NCBI GenBank assembly: GCA_030549495.1
Contig: JAUIRK010000003.1
Location: forward strand, 1-64,000
Direction: 5' to 3'
Source of the DNA: Nectonema munidae
Taxonomy: Eukaryota; Nematomorpha; Nectonematoida; Nectonematidae
DNA: 64,000 nucleotides
Shown: positions 11,307 through 21,800 of the stretch, piece by piece
Position numbering within the stretch: the stretch's first letter is position 1
Layout of the letters: each line of letters opens with the position of its first letter
Translations under genes and position numbers: made by a program
The notes under the pieces: generated by a model
What the model was told of the DNA's origin: nothing
Databases searched by the model: none
What the model saw: only the letters and a program-made list of their open reading frames with translations

Positions 11307-11383
11307 TAACAATAAGCCACTATCACCACTAATCCATGCATTCCACAAAACAATCTAATGTCTACACCCATAAAAATCTTCCA

Positions 11384-12450
11384 AATTTTCTTTTTCTATT
11401 TCAGAAAGACCCACAAAACTAAACTTACACTTTGAAGACCAAATTCCAGCAGACTTGCAAGCATATCAGCTCCAGCTGGAAAGTGCTTAGAAATCTCCAT
11501 ACCTACCTACCTACCGAAAGACAAATGGTGCTTACACTTCGACGGAAAAATTATTGATGGCAAGGATTATCAAGCAATAATTCTGACAAATGAAAATCGA
11601 GAGATCAAGCTTGCTACAATAGAGTTAAATGATGGTAAAGCTGAAACGATTGCTTATGGAATATAAAATGTTTTAGAAGAGTTTAAACTGTGGAATTCAG
11701 TTTTGATGATATTAGCAGATACCACAAGCGTAAATACCGGGAAAAAATGGAGTGGTCATTAAGCTACAAAGAATGTTTTTGAGTAGAGGGCAACTAAGCC
11801 CCAGTTCTTAAGCGGTCAACACCACGTTTTGGATTGAGTTTTGAGACTTGTAATGGATAAAGAATTGCCGATAGCCAATAAAAAACCTAATATTGAATAT
11901 TTTTTCGTTGAAGAACTTATTAAAAATTACGAGAGTCTTCAAAAGTCTTTCCAAAATGGCACATATGTAATTAGCCTATCTTGTGGCTGGAAAGATGACA
12001 TGAAATTTCTTTTTCATTTAGTACATGCATTCAAATATTTCATGAAGGAAAATATTGTACCTTGTATAAAATTCCAAACATTTTTAAAGCAAGATGAAAC
12101 TCGCGTGCTATTTTAGTCCTCCTTGCATTTTTTTGTTACCATCAACAAGAAAAGATTTGTTACGAATTTGTACATTTATTTCAAATATTTGGGCCAATTA
12201 TTGGTTCAGAGATTAAACTTATAGGGTAGAAAGTTATTCTGAATTATACCATGCTTTACAATTTTATGATAAAGCTCAAAAATGCTTGATAAATCATCGG
12301 AATCGAGAGTCATCTATTCTAAACATTCCTAGAAGTAATCAATGCTGCGAACGTAGAATTAAAGTTATGCAGGAATTGTATAAAAGTTTCAAAAAGAAAG
12401 AAAACTTGTCCTTACGCTTTCTCGCCTCTAACGTTGTTCTTTATTGAACT
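11384..12450 (+). pseudogene. Right half of the decayed DDE-type element
   Basis: TTTTTCTATTTCAG just before 11405 looks like an old splice acceptor. Pieces in several frames follow: DKWCLHFDGKIIDGKDYQAI, then MILADTTSVNTGKK, an open stretch at 11841-12116 (PNIEYFFVEELIKNYESL, LSCGWKDDMKFLFHLVHAF), and finally NIPRSNQCCERRIKVMQEL. HFDGK and ADTTSVNTG supply the spacing expected of the first two acidic residues of an RNase H-fold transposase. Several stops and shifts break it. The LINE separates it from its N-terminal half at 5540-6440. Confidence 0.55.
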
Positions 12451-13362
12451 ATTTTTCTTTTGAACAATTTAAAATGTTTATTGTAAAATAAAAATTTTTT
12501 TCAGCATCATGCTATATTTTTTGAAATGTGTTGGAGCATTTTTTACATAACCTTTTATACTTAACCCTTTTAAAAATAAGCACTTAGTCATGCGTGAACT
12601 TTTTTGCAAATTTTTCAATAAAAATTTTATCTTTGTAGTTATTACTTAAAAGTTCATCAGAAAATAACAGAGGGTTGTAAAGTTAGAAAAAGTTGTATCC
12701 CTAATGGGAAATACTCTCTCTCTAAAAATATTTATACCGGTTGTATTAGAACTAAGATATCTATAAAATTCATATAAACTCCTTTCTTTCAATTTTATTC
12801 AAATTGAACACTTAAATATTTTTGTCCCCTCTGAAAACGAATAAATTATCAGTCTTGATAGAAAATTTAATGTGAGGACTTGTATTATCACCTTTTTTTG
12901 TCTTTCACGAAAATTAGATATAAATTTGACTCCATTAGTAAATAAAACATTCAATTTTTATGGACCAACAATGCATGTCAATCCAAAATCAAATTTTAAA
13001 ACTTAATATTGGTTAGAAACCACAAAATCTTGGAATAACAAAGACTTATATTTTTATCAAAGTGAATTATTACTGTCTAAAGTGAATATGGTTATGTCGA
13101 GAAAATCGATTGATATAAATTACGTAAATATGAGCATTATAGTAAGTCTCTTGAAGAGATGAGTTTTTTTATTTAATTTTTTGTATTATTCTTTTTAATT
13201 ATTTAAGTAATTATTTAAGTGCCCTTTTAAATTTAAAGAAGACTCCTGATAAATTTAAGAAAATTTTTGTTTCGAATGATTTCAATCCAGTAGAAAGAGA
13301 AAGAACAAATCCCTAAAACCTGGAAGAAAAGATGATTCATATATGTTTGTTGTTTCAGGTGA
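12451..13362. other. Spacer without recognised content
   Basis: AT-rich sequence with scattered stops on both strands. No gene or terminal repeat is visible. Confidence 0.4.
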
Positions 13363-14162
13363 TTGTTTAAAAGATCTAAAAATTATAAAGAAAAAAAAGA
13401 TGATAAAATCTTTAACAACACCTTTAGTATAGAAGCTCCTTTGCTTAATTCAAATAGTAACAATGCAAATTATGTATCAATATTTTATACTAATGCTAAC
13501 CAATTATTTAGTAAGCTAAAAGAGTTGTCCTATTTTCTAAATAAGGGAAAATTTTTTGTGCTGCAGTGACTGAGGTTCTCCCAAAGAAAAAATCTTTGTT
13601 GAGCAATTCTACTATCTATGATATTGAGAACTATGTAATAGTGCATAATTTTCACTCTTATGTAAATTCCTTAATAAATCTAAGAGGAATTATTTTTTAC
13701 GTGCACAAAGAAATTTTGTTTAATGTAATTGAACTTTTTAATCCCAAATTTATTGAATAACTTGTCTTAAGAGTGTTTTTCAATAGGAAAGTATTTATAT
13801 TTTGCTGTGTATACAGAAGTCCTAATTCACTTTTCTCTGAAACTTTAAATGAAATAATTTTTTTTTAGATTTACTGTACTCTAAATTCTCACATAGTAAC
13901 ATTATAATTTAGGGTGACTTTAATTACCCTGAAATTAAATGGAACTCGATGTGTAATAAAATTGATAAATATCAAAGGTTTCTTAATTTTTTGCAAGAAA
14001 AATGTTTTTTACAACTTGTAAATGAGCAAGAAATTGGTAATTTTGGTTCCTTCTCAACTCTTGATTTGATAATTACTAATGTACCTGATTTAGTCTCCAC
14101 TCTGAGGTTCTCTTCTCCCCTCGTTAAGAGTGATCATGTATGCATTACTTTTAATCTATTAA
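13363..14162 (+). pseudogene. LINE endonuclease-domain fragment
   Basis: Short open pieces show the order of an APE-type endonuclease of CR1/jockey-like LINEs: NYVSIFYTNANQLFSK, then GDFNYPEIKWN near 13912, FLQLVNEQE and LDLIITNVPDLV, and finally LVKSDHVCITFNL near 14130. Stops and frame changes interrupt it. The two-array TTAA element has inserted at its 3' end, and no reverse transcriptase part follows on the far side. Confidence 0.7.
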
Positions 14163-14202
14163 CCCTATTAGTGATGGGCAAAATTTGTCCGCTCAAGTGC
14201 TG

Positions 14203-14240
14203 GGGGGGGGGGGGGGCGTAAAGTGCCCCCCCCCCCCCTA
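14203..14240. other. G-run/C-run hairpin in the left end of the TTAA element
   Basis: A run of about 16 G, then CGTAAAGTG, then a run of about 13 C, followed by TATTTTTC. The two runs pair into a GC stem. In the inverted copy the same place (about 36333-36352) reads AGGGCACTTTACGCTCCT without long runs, so the homopolymers expanded in this copy. Confidence 0.75.
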
Positions 14241-14249
14241 TTTTTCTCA

Positions 14250-15500
14250 GATATTAATAAGTTTTTATAAATATTTTTAAAGTTACATATATATTTCAAC
14301 TATGCTGAATTCAGTGGTGATGTCCATTTTTTTTTTTATCAAAATCAATCAAACCTGTCAAAAAATTGATTTATATTTGACAGCTCATCTCAAAAAAGAA
14401 CTTTTTATTTAAATAATTATATAAAGTTTTTTACACATGTATACCCATTTTCAAATATGCGGAATTCAGTGGTGATATTCATTTTTTATGAAAATCAATT
14501 AAACCTGTCAAAAAATTGATCTAAATGTAACAGCCCATCTCAAAAAAAACTTTTTATCTAAATAAGTATATAAAGTTTTTTACACATGTATACCCATTTT
14601 CAAATATGCTGAATTCAGTGGTGATATTCATTTTTTATGAAAATCATTCAAACCTGTCAAAAAATTGATCTAACTGTCACAGCTCATCTCAAAAAGGAAC
14701 TTTTTATCGAAATAAGTATATAAAGTTTTTTACACATGTATACTCATTTTCAAATATACTGAATTCAGTGGTGATATTTATTTTTTTATGAAAATCAATC
14801 AAACCTGTCTAAAAATTGATGTAAATGTGACAGCTCATCTCAAAAAGAAACTTTTTATCTAAATAATTATATAAAGTTTTTTACACATTTATACCCATTT
14901 TCAAATATGCTGAATTCAGTGGTGATATTCATTTTTTATGAAAATCAATCAAACTGTCAAAAAATTGATCTAAATGTGACAGCTCATCTCAAAAAGAAGA
15001 TTTTAATCAAAATAATTATATAATTTTTTTTTACACATCCATTTTCAAGCATGTTGAATTCAGTGGTGATATTCATTTTTTTTATAAAAATCATTCAAAC
15101 CTGACAAAAAATTGATTTATATATGACAGCTCATCTCAAAAAAGAAACCTTTTATCTAGGTAATAATATAAAAATTGATCTAAATGTGACAGCTCATCTC
15201 AAAAGGAAGCCTTTAATCTAAATAATTATATAATGTTTTTTACGCATCCATTTTCAAGCATGCTGAATTCAGTATTCAAACCTGTCAAAAAAGTGATTTT
15301 ATATTCCTTTTTTTTTTTATAAAAAATTAGTCAAACCTGACAAAATAATTTAAATATGACAGCCCATGTCAAAATTAAAATTTTTATTCTTATAAAAAGT
15401 TTTTTATACATTTCAAGTGTGCAGAATTTAATGGTGATGTTCATTTTTTATGAAATCAATAAAACATGTCAAAAATCGATTAAACCTGTAAATCAATGTC
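14250..15500 (+). repeat. Satellite A, about eight 150 bp units
   Basis: GAATTCAGTGGTGAT recurs near 14307, 14460, 14611, 14761, 14912 and 15057. Decayed units near 15264 and 15425 follow. Spacing is about 150. Each unit also holds CAAACCTGTCAAAAAATTGA, ACAGCTCATCTCAAAAA and AAAGTTTTTTACACATGTAT. The units are least alike at the right edge, as expected of an array made by unequal exchange. Confidence 0.9.
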
Positions 15501-16619
15501 AAATATATAAACATAAAAATAACTTCTACTTGCAGTATTTCTCTGGTAATTATTTCTTAATTTATTTAATAAACCAACTTTAGGTGTTTAATTCACTCAA
15601 AATATTTCATTCTAGAGTAACTTATGTAACTTGATAGGACCTCCATCTTTTTGGCTACAAATTCGTTATAGGCTCGTAGTCTCTACGTCATATTATAATT
15701 TACAGTATGCAATTTTGCTATTCATTCCATGATGATCCTTTCTTGGTAGCTCTTTTTTCATTAGAAATTTATATTCTTCAATGTGTTTTCGAAAAAATTT
15801 TTATAACGATAAAATTTCTTTTTTCCTCTCTCAAAGCATTCTAATTAAAGAACCTTCTTGATGATCTTAGACTTTTTTTATCAGTATCGTGTATTTTATT
15901 ATCAGGCCTGAATATTTTTCAACCAATCTCATTTTAAAGGTTTTTTTCTGATGACGTGATGTTCATTGTTCAATTACAAAAAGTTGTCCACGTTCTTAAT
16001 CTAAAAAATTATCTCTTTGGTGCAAAAGGAAAAAGATGAACAAATTCAATTTAAATTAAAAATATCTTGATAGTGACTAAATTCTCACATATTGGCATCT
16101 GTGCCATTTTTGATAACTCTCACCTATTCTAAATTTTCAGATTTCCTACCCATCTTAGCTAAATGTTAACTGTAATCCTAAATGATAAGCTATAGATTTA
16201 AATATTTTTCATTTGTAAAAGAGGAACTTCTTTTTCACAGTCAAAATCTTTTTTGAAGTATATAATTAACCCACTTCCTAGTTCATTAAAACATGATAGA
16301 TCTTCCATTTAGTAAAGATACATATATTTTTTTAATTATTTGTTTTGATCACATATTCTCTTTTCAATTAGTTTTCAACTTGGTTCCTTCTCTCATACAA
16401 ATTTTCAAAAGATTTTATAATACGTTTTGTTTTAATAAATATTTCATACCCAAGATGATTGTAGAAAGTATTATAAGCCAAAATATACAAAAAAAAAAAG
16501 TATATTTTCACTATATACCTAATATGCAGCCATTTTTTGAAAATTTTTTACATTACTGATTTTCAGGCATACATTACTAATTCAATTGCAACTTCGAGAT
16601 ATTTTTTAACCGTATTATC

Positions 16620-17300
16620 CAAAATCCAGTACAGAAATAAAATAAGCATAGTCAATTTGGTATAAAACAGATATTTAATTTTTTTGAAAATATTTTTGAA
16701 GACAGTATCTAGAAGTTAACCGCAAATCTGATTGAAGCTTTCAGAAATTTTAAAACCATAAATGCCAAACCTGAGTCCAAAAATAAAACCAGCATCTTCC
16801 ATTTGGCATAAAAACAGATATTTTATTTAAATTTCAAAAATATTTCTAAGTCGAACATTTGATTGACACTTCCAGACATTTAAAACCTCTAAATGCAAAA
16901 AATAATCTCAGAAATAAAAATTATCATGGTCGAATTGGTATAAAAACATATATTTCATGTAAAATTAGAAAGAATATTTTGGGATATAGTTTTCAGACAT
17001 AAACCGCAAATTTGATTGACACTAGCAGTAAAACCTCTAAATGCGAAAACTGTTTTCAGAAATGAAATCATCATGATCTATTTGCTATAAAAACATATAT
17101 TTCATGTAAAATTTGAATCCATATTTTTGGAAACAAATTTGATTGATACTTATATGTATTTTCAAGTTCAAACTGCAAAAATTGAGCCAATAAATGAAAC
17201 TAGCATTTTTGATTTGGTATAAAAACCTATATTTAATTGTTAAATTTGAATGAATGTTTTAAATTTTTCTGAAAAAAAATTTTTGATTTTGATTGACAGT
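16620..17300 (+). repeat. Satellite B, about five 132-146 bp units
   Basis: TTGGTATAAAAACA-ATATTT-like boxes recur near 16659, 16805, 16937, 17082 and 17215, each followed by AAATTT-rich sequence, then AACCGCAAATTTGATTGA and AAACCTCTAAATGC. Spacing alternates between about 133 and 146. The unit shares no obvious sequence with satellite A. Confidence 0.85.
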
Positions 17301-17488
17301 TTTGGACATGAAAGGGTCATTCAACTACTATGAAAATGGTTTCAAAAGATGCAGCTAGCGATTTTAGGAAAAGTCACAAAATTTGAAGGGATATGATTCA
17401 GCCAATTTTTTACAATTAATTTTTTAGTGAAGGGGAGGGGGGGGGGGCGACTATAGGGTTAAAAGGCACACCAGCATTCTAGCTAGAT

Positions 17489-18343
17489 CAGCGGTTCTTA
17501 ACCCTGGGTCGCGACCCAAATTTAGGTCGCCTGGCATTTTTTTTGGGTCGCCAAGGGCCAATGAGAAAAACGGGAAGATAAAAAAATCTTGAAATAACAA
17601 AAATAAAACTTAATTATACGAGTAGAAAACAATAAATTTCCCAACCTTATTTTGATTTTGCAGACAATTCATGAAGATTCCTATGAAGTCAAAGAAATTG
17701 TAGTGTAGTCTGGAAAAATGATGTGCGAATTCCAAAAATACATTCCCGAAGATATGTCCATCTATAGCTGGGTCAGAAATCCATTTGATGTGAAAATTGA
17801 AGATCTACCTCAGGAAATTTCTGATATCTACCAATGAAAATAACAACTAATTGAAATAAAAAATGACAACGCTCTTGAATATGATTTTAAAACAGAAACT
17901 TTGAGTGCTTTCTGGACAAAGATTTATAAAGAAAATGAAGTGGTGGGGTTCCAAGCACTTAAGGCGCTTCTTCATTTCCCAAAAACGTATTTGTGTGACA
18001 CTTGTTTTTCAACTCTTATGGCTGTTAAAAATAAATATCGAAATCGTTTATCACCGGAGCACGACATGCGATGTTGTCTGTCAACAATAAAACCCCGTTT
18101 TGAAGAGCTTTCAAGAAAACTTCAAACGCAACGTTCTTATTAATTGTAACTTCTTTGTCAAATTAAAACATTGTAATAAATAACATCTTTCTTTTGTAAA
18201 TCAATAAAAAGCATTTTGCTTTCTTAAATGAAAGTTAGATAATACGGTTTTTATTATCCTTCTAATTTTTTTAGATGTTGGGTCGCGAGTGTTTGTGTCG
18301 TATGTAAAATGGGTCGACAAATGAAAAAGGTTGAGAACCGCTG
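17489..18343 (+). mobile_element. Internally deleted hAT transposon with 8 bp target duplication
   Basis: AGCTAGAT at 17481-17488 is repeated exactly at 18344-18351. The ends are CAGCGGTTCTTAACCCTGGG at the left and, read inward, CAGCGGTTCTCAACCTTTTT at the right, a classic hAT inverted repeat. At 855 bp it keeps only the 3' part of the transposase gene. Its right end lies 310 bases before the PNP start codon. Confidence 0.9.
17670..18143 (+). pseudogene. C-terminal part of a hAT transposase (ZBED-like)
   Basis: After MSIYSWVRNPFDVKIEDLP (near 17758) and a stop, the last 80 codons are open: LSAFWTKIYKENEVVGFQAL, FPKTYLCDTCFSTLMAVKNK, YRNRL and STIKPRFEELSRK. This is the hAT dimerisation region, with its usual CE/DT-FS and KNKYRNRL signatures. 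The catalytic first half is missing, so it cannot act alone. Confidence 0.85.
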
Positions 18344-18653
18344 AGCTAGATGAAAGTGCTGATAATGGGGAAATGTTGGTTTCTTGCTCATTCGATTTTT
18401 TGATTAAGTTTTAAAAGCTCTAAATAAACATTTTGCAAGAGCGGTTTCATCACGAGGTATTCAAAAATGAGCGGAAATATAGAAAAGATGTCATGTTCGG
18501 ATAAATACAGTTTATATGTGCAACAGTATAAAAAGGAATGCTAGCATTTCATAATAACTGAATGTAAAATGAGATGTTATAGGTCAAGGTCAACTTGCAA
18601 AGCAACGACATTAATCGATCTTGCTTGTGCTAGAGCAGCCAGCTTTGGCGAAC

Positions 18654-18831
18654 ATGGATTTGGAAGTGGTTGCCGCACAATATTTGAAGAGCAAAATCGG
18701 GGATTCCATTACCCCCAGGGTTGGCATTATTTGTGGATCCGGATTATCTGGGATTGCTGCCGCCATTAGCAACCACGATGCAAAAGTTACTATTCCCTAC
18801 AGTGAGCTGATCGGCTTTCCCACTTCTACAG
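18654..18831 (+). CDS. PNP: PNP exon 1
   Basis: Codes for MDLEVVAAQYLKSKIGD through FPTST. It contains the phosphate-binding GSGLSG, and the donor is CTACAG|GTACTT. The exon ends after one base of a codon that exon 2 completes as V. Confidence 0.88.
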
Positions 18832-21800
18832 GTACTTTTAATTTAAGTTATTTTTATTACTTCCAATATTTGGTGAAAGAATATATATATGCTTGGAGTT
18901 AAAGCGCGTATATATATTTTCTTTTGTAATGTTTATTTATGATGTTCTATACCCTAAACTTCGTCCAAGTAGACAAGTAATTTGTAATCACTTGCAAATT
19001 GGCACACAGAACAGTTTCAGGTACTACATTGGCGGCTACGACATAAAACGTGTTGACTGTATCAACGACCTTGGTGTCACTCTTGACAAAGACCTTAAAT
19101 TCGAGGCTCATTTCTTAAATGCAACGTCAAAAGCACATTCAGTCTTCTTCCAAATTTATAAAAGCTTCTCTGTCTTTGATGCCGATATAGCATTACCAGT
19201 GTATAAAGCCCTAATACGCCCGCACCTCGAGTATGGCAATGTAGTAGCACATCCAGCACGTGCTAAAGATATGAAAAGCTTAGAAAAAGTGCAGAGATTT
19301 ATTACTAAGAAGATTGAAGGCTCTCACCTATAGGTATAAGCGCAACGATATGATCACGACCTACAATATAGTTCACGGAAATATGAAAATAAAATCTAGT
19401 GTTCTGCCTGAGTTCTCCTCAAGACGCTCCAGAGTTCATAGAAAACAATTCAAAAAAGCTTTTTTCTCCCTTTTCGAATAGAATCATAAATGACGGGAAC
19501 AAACTACCTGAAGACATTGTGGATGCACCATCACTCAACGTTTTCAAAAATCGCCTTGATTCCTACTGGAGAGACGAGATTTTTATATTTAAATAGCTGA
19601 ATACATTTTAACATGGTTGTTTTTTCTGTATTGATGCGATCCTAACAACCTTTTCATTAGCTTATTTTTTCGCTTAATAAATTTATGTTAAGTTATGTTT
19701 ATGTTAAGACAAAAGTAAAAATTAATTTTTTTAAAATAATCTGCTAATATCTTTTTGAAAGTTTTTTTTTTAAATAAAACTTGATATTTTTATAGTTAAA
19801 TTCAAAAAAGTTAATTTTTAAAAATATTTAAACATTTCTAACAAGACCTAACTCTTAATTTAGCACTGAAAAATTATTATTATTTGTTAATCAGGATAAA
19901 GCCGATACTGATAAAAAATTAACAACTCACAAGGCTCATACAGATAAATAATGTTAATATTCGATTAAAAGGAAAATGTGTTTTAGATTCAAAATGAGTT
20001 GGAGTGGGAAATTTTTCAACTTAATCCTAAAAGTTTTAAAACTTGCCATTTTTTGGCACTTTTGAAAAGGCAACTTATGCACTTTGAAGGACTTCTTCCG
20101 CCAAGTCGACTTGAACGGAGTTTAAATATTATTTTGAGTATTGATAAAATTTATAAGAGAATTTTAAATTTGAATGAGACACGAGAATATTTTTTGACTT
20201 ACTCCTTACTAACTAACTGATTCACTGTCCAACATTTAACGGAGCGCTAACTTAATTAACTAACTAATCTTTAACCCGATAATTTTGGCTTATTGATTGG
20301 GTGCCAAATTAGGGTCTAGCCTAAATCACTTTAAATATTTGCTTTCAAAAGTCGAAAAAGATTTTGTGTTTTCCCTTTTTAGTTAAAAATTATAATAATT
20401 CGCAAATTAAATGTCATGTTTACACGTTTTGAAGGAAGGAAAGTGAAAGCATAAAAATATGCATGACTCGACACAAAGAATCAAAAAATTAAGTTACCGT
20501 GTTTTAAGTATCGCAAGTTTTCTTAAAAAAATTAAAAAGTGTTTATTGTTATAATTTTTAAGACTTGGTCTTGAACATTTTTTTGTCAAGATAAATTTTA
20601 TACTATACGAATGGTGACGGTTTTTCCAGGAGATACACTTTCAGAGGACAAAATTTTAGTCAAAAATAAAAAATAAAAAATGTAAGGTGACACCTTTTTA
20701 TACGCAGTTATTGATTTTAAATAAATTCTTTTACTTTTATTGCTTTTATTTCAATTGTATTGGGTCAATCGATTTTAGATCAATATTTTAGGCAAATTAA
20801 TTTTAATTCAATTGTTTTACATGAATTAATTTTAAGACAATTTATTTAGATTAATTGATATTGATTTTAGATAAATTTAATTTTGAATGATTTTAATTAA
20901 GTAAATTAATGTATAATTTTTAAGTTCCTGGACACTTTGGAAGATTGGTTTGTGGTCGGATTGGTTCTCTCGATGTGATTTGTCTGCAAGGGCGTGTCCA
21001 CTATTATGAAAATAAACCTCTTTCACAAGTAAAAATGCCATGTTTCATTTTCCTATGATCACAACTTATCAAATGAAAATAGATTGTCACTCCGGTCAAA
21101 GTTCTCGCTCATATGGGGGTTGAAGTCCTAATCATAACGAATGCAGCAGGATCTTTACGAAGCAACTTTAGTGTGTCAGACTTGATGCTCATCAAAGATC
21201 ACATTTTCATGCCTGGTCTAGGCGGCATATCTCCCATTCTTTCCAAAGATTTTTGCGAGTACAATTTCTTTCCACTTACTAAAATCATATGTGGCGGACT
21301 CAATCTTTTATATATGTTTAACTGTATACACGTCGCTTCTTGAAGTGGAAAAACATTTATTTGTACTTCATTACATGAAAATTGAAGAAAAAGACTATTC
21401 AATGAAATTAATTTTCTAATATATGCTTAAGACAGACAACACATGAAATTAATTATTTATAAATTGATTATCAGTTTATAAAAACAAAAGTTTGATGTCA
21501 GGACTCGAGGAAAACAGACAGAGCATTCTTCTCAAATATATTAAGCAATTAAAAAACATTTTTCCATCGAATCCCTCTGTTTCTTCTATTTTCATTACAC
21601 TTCAACTACGGCAAAGCTGAATTCTAACTTTCAAATGTGATAAGATCGTTATTGAAAGTTGATAATTTTTTTAAACTTGTCTTTGTATAGGGTTGGGGGA
21701 TGAGGGACAAAATAACAAATAATTTAACGTCTCAAATTCACTTTCCTGTTCTTAGCGAATTTTTTGAAAAAATGCTGCGGAGTTCGGGGGTTGAACCCCA

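Larger units (their letters stand above)
6461..11368 (+). mobile_element. Compact non-LTR retrotransposon, both frames open
   Basis: Two long frames overlap by ATGTTAA, with only about 26 bases before ORF1 and about 62 after ORF2 and no poly(A) tail. CATAATAATCTTCCA at 6446-6460 and CATAAAAATCTTCCA at 11369-11383 (one mismatch) look like a 15 bp target duplication and set the limits given. The element sits inside a decayed DDE-type element. Its + strand is A/C-rich and G-poor, unlike its surroundings. Endonuclease, RT and RNase H in that order place it in the R1/LOA/I-like group; the exact clade cannot be set by eye. The absence of stops in 4.8 kb suggests a young copy. Confidence 0.8.
14163..17458 (+). 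mobile_element. TTAA-flanked non-autonomous element carrying two satellite arrays
   Basis: TTAA at 14159-14162 and again at 17459-17462 flank a 3.3 kb unit that starts CCCTATTAGTGATGGG and, read inward from the right, starts CCCTATAGTCG. The order inside is: left end with a G-run/C-run hairpin; about eight copies of a 150 bp unit (array A); an AT-rich middle at about 15500-16560; about five copies of an unrelated 140 bp unit (array B); right end with a G tract. No transposase is encoded. The TTAA duplication and CCC ends suggest piggyBac-type mobilisation (inference). An inverted relative with the same order lies at 33742-36385. Confidence 0.75.

Noticed and set aside
12562-12575. Another TTAACCC element end
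   Set aside because: TTAACCCTTTT occurs, but no inverted partner with TTAA was found nearby.
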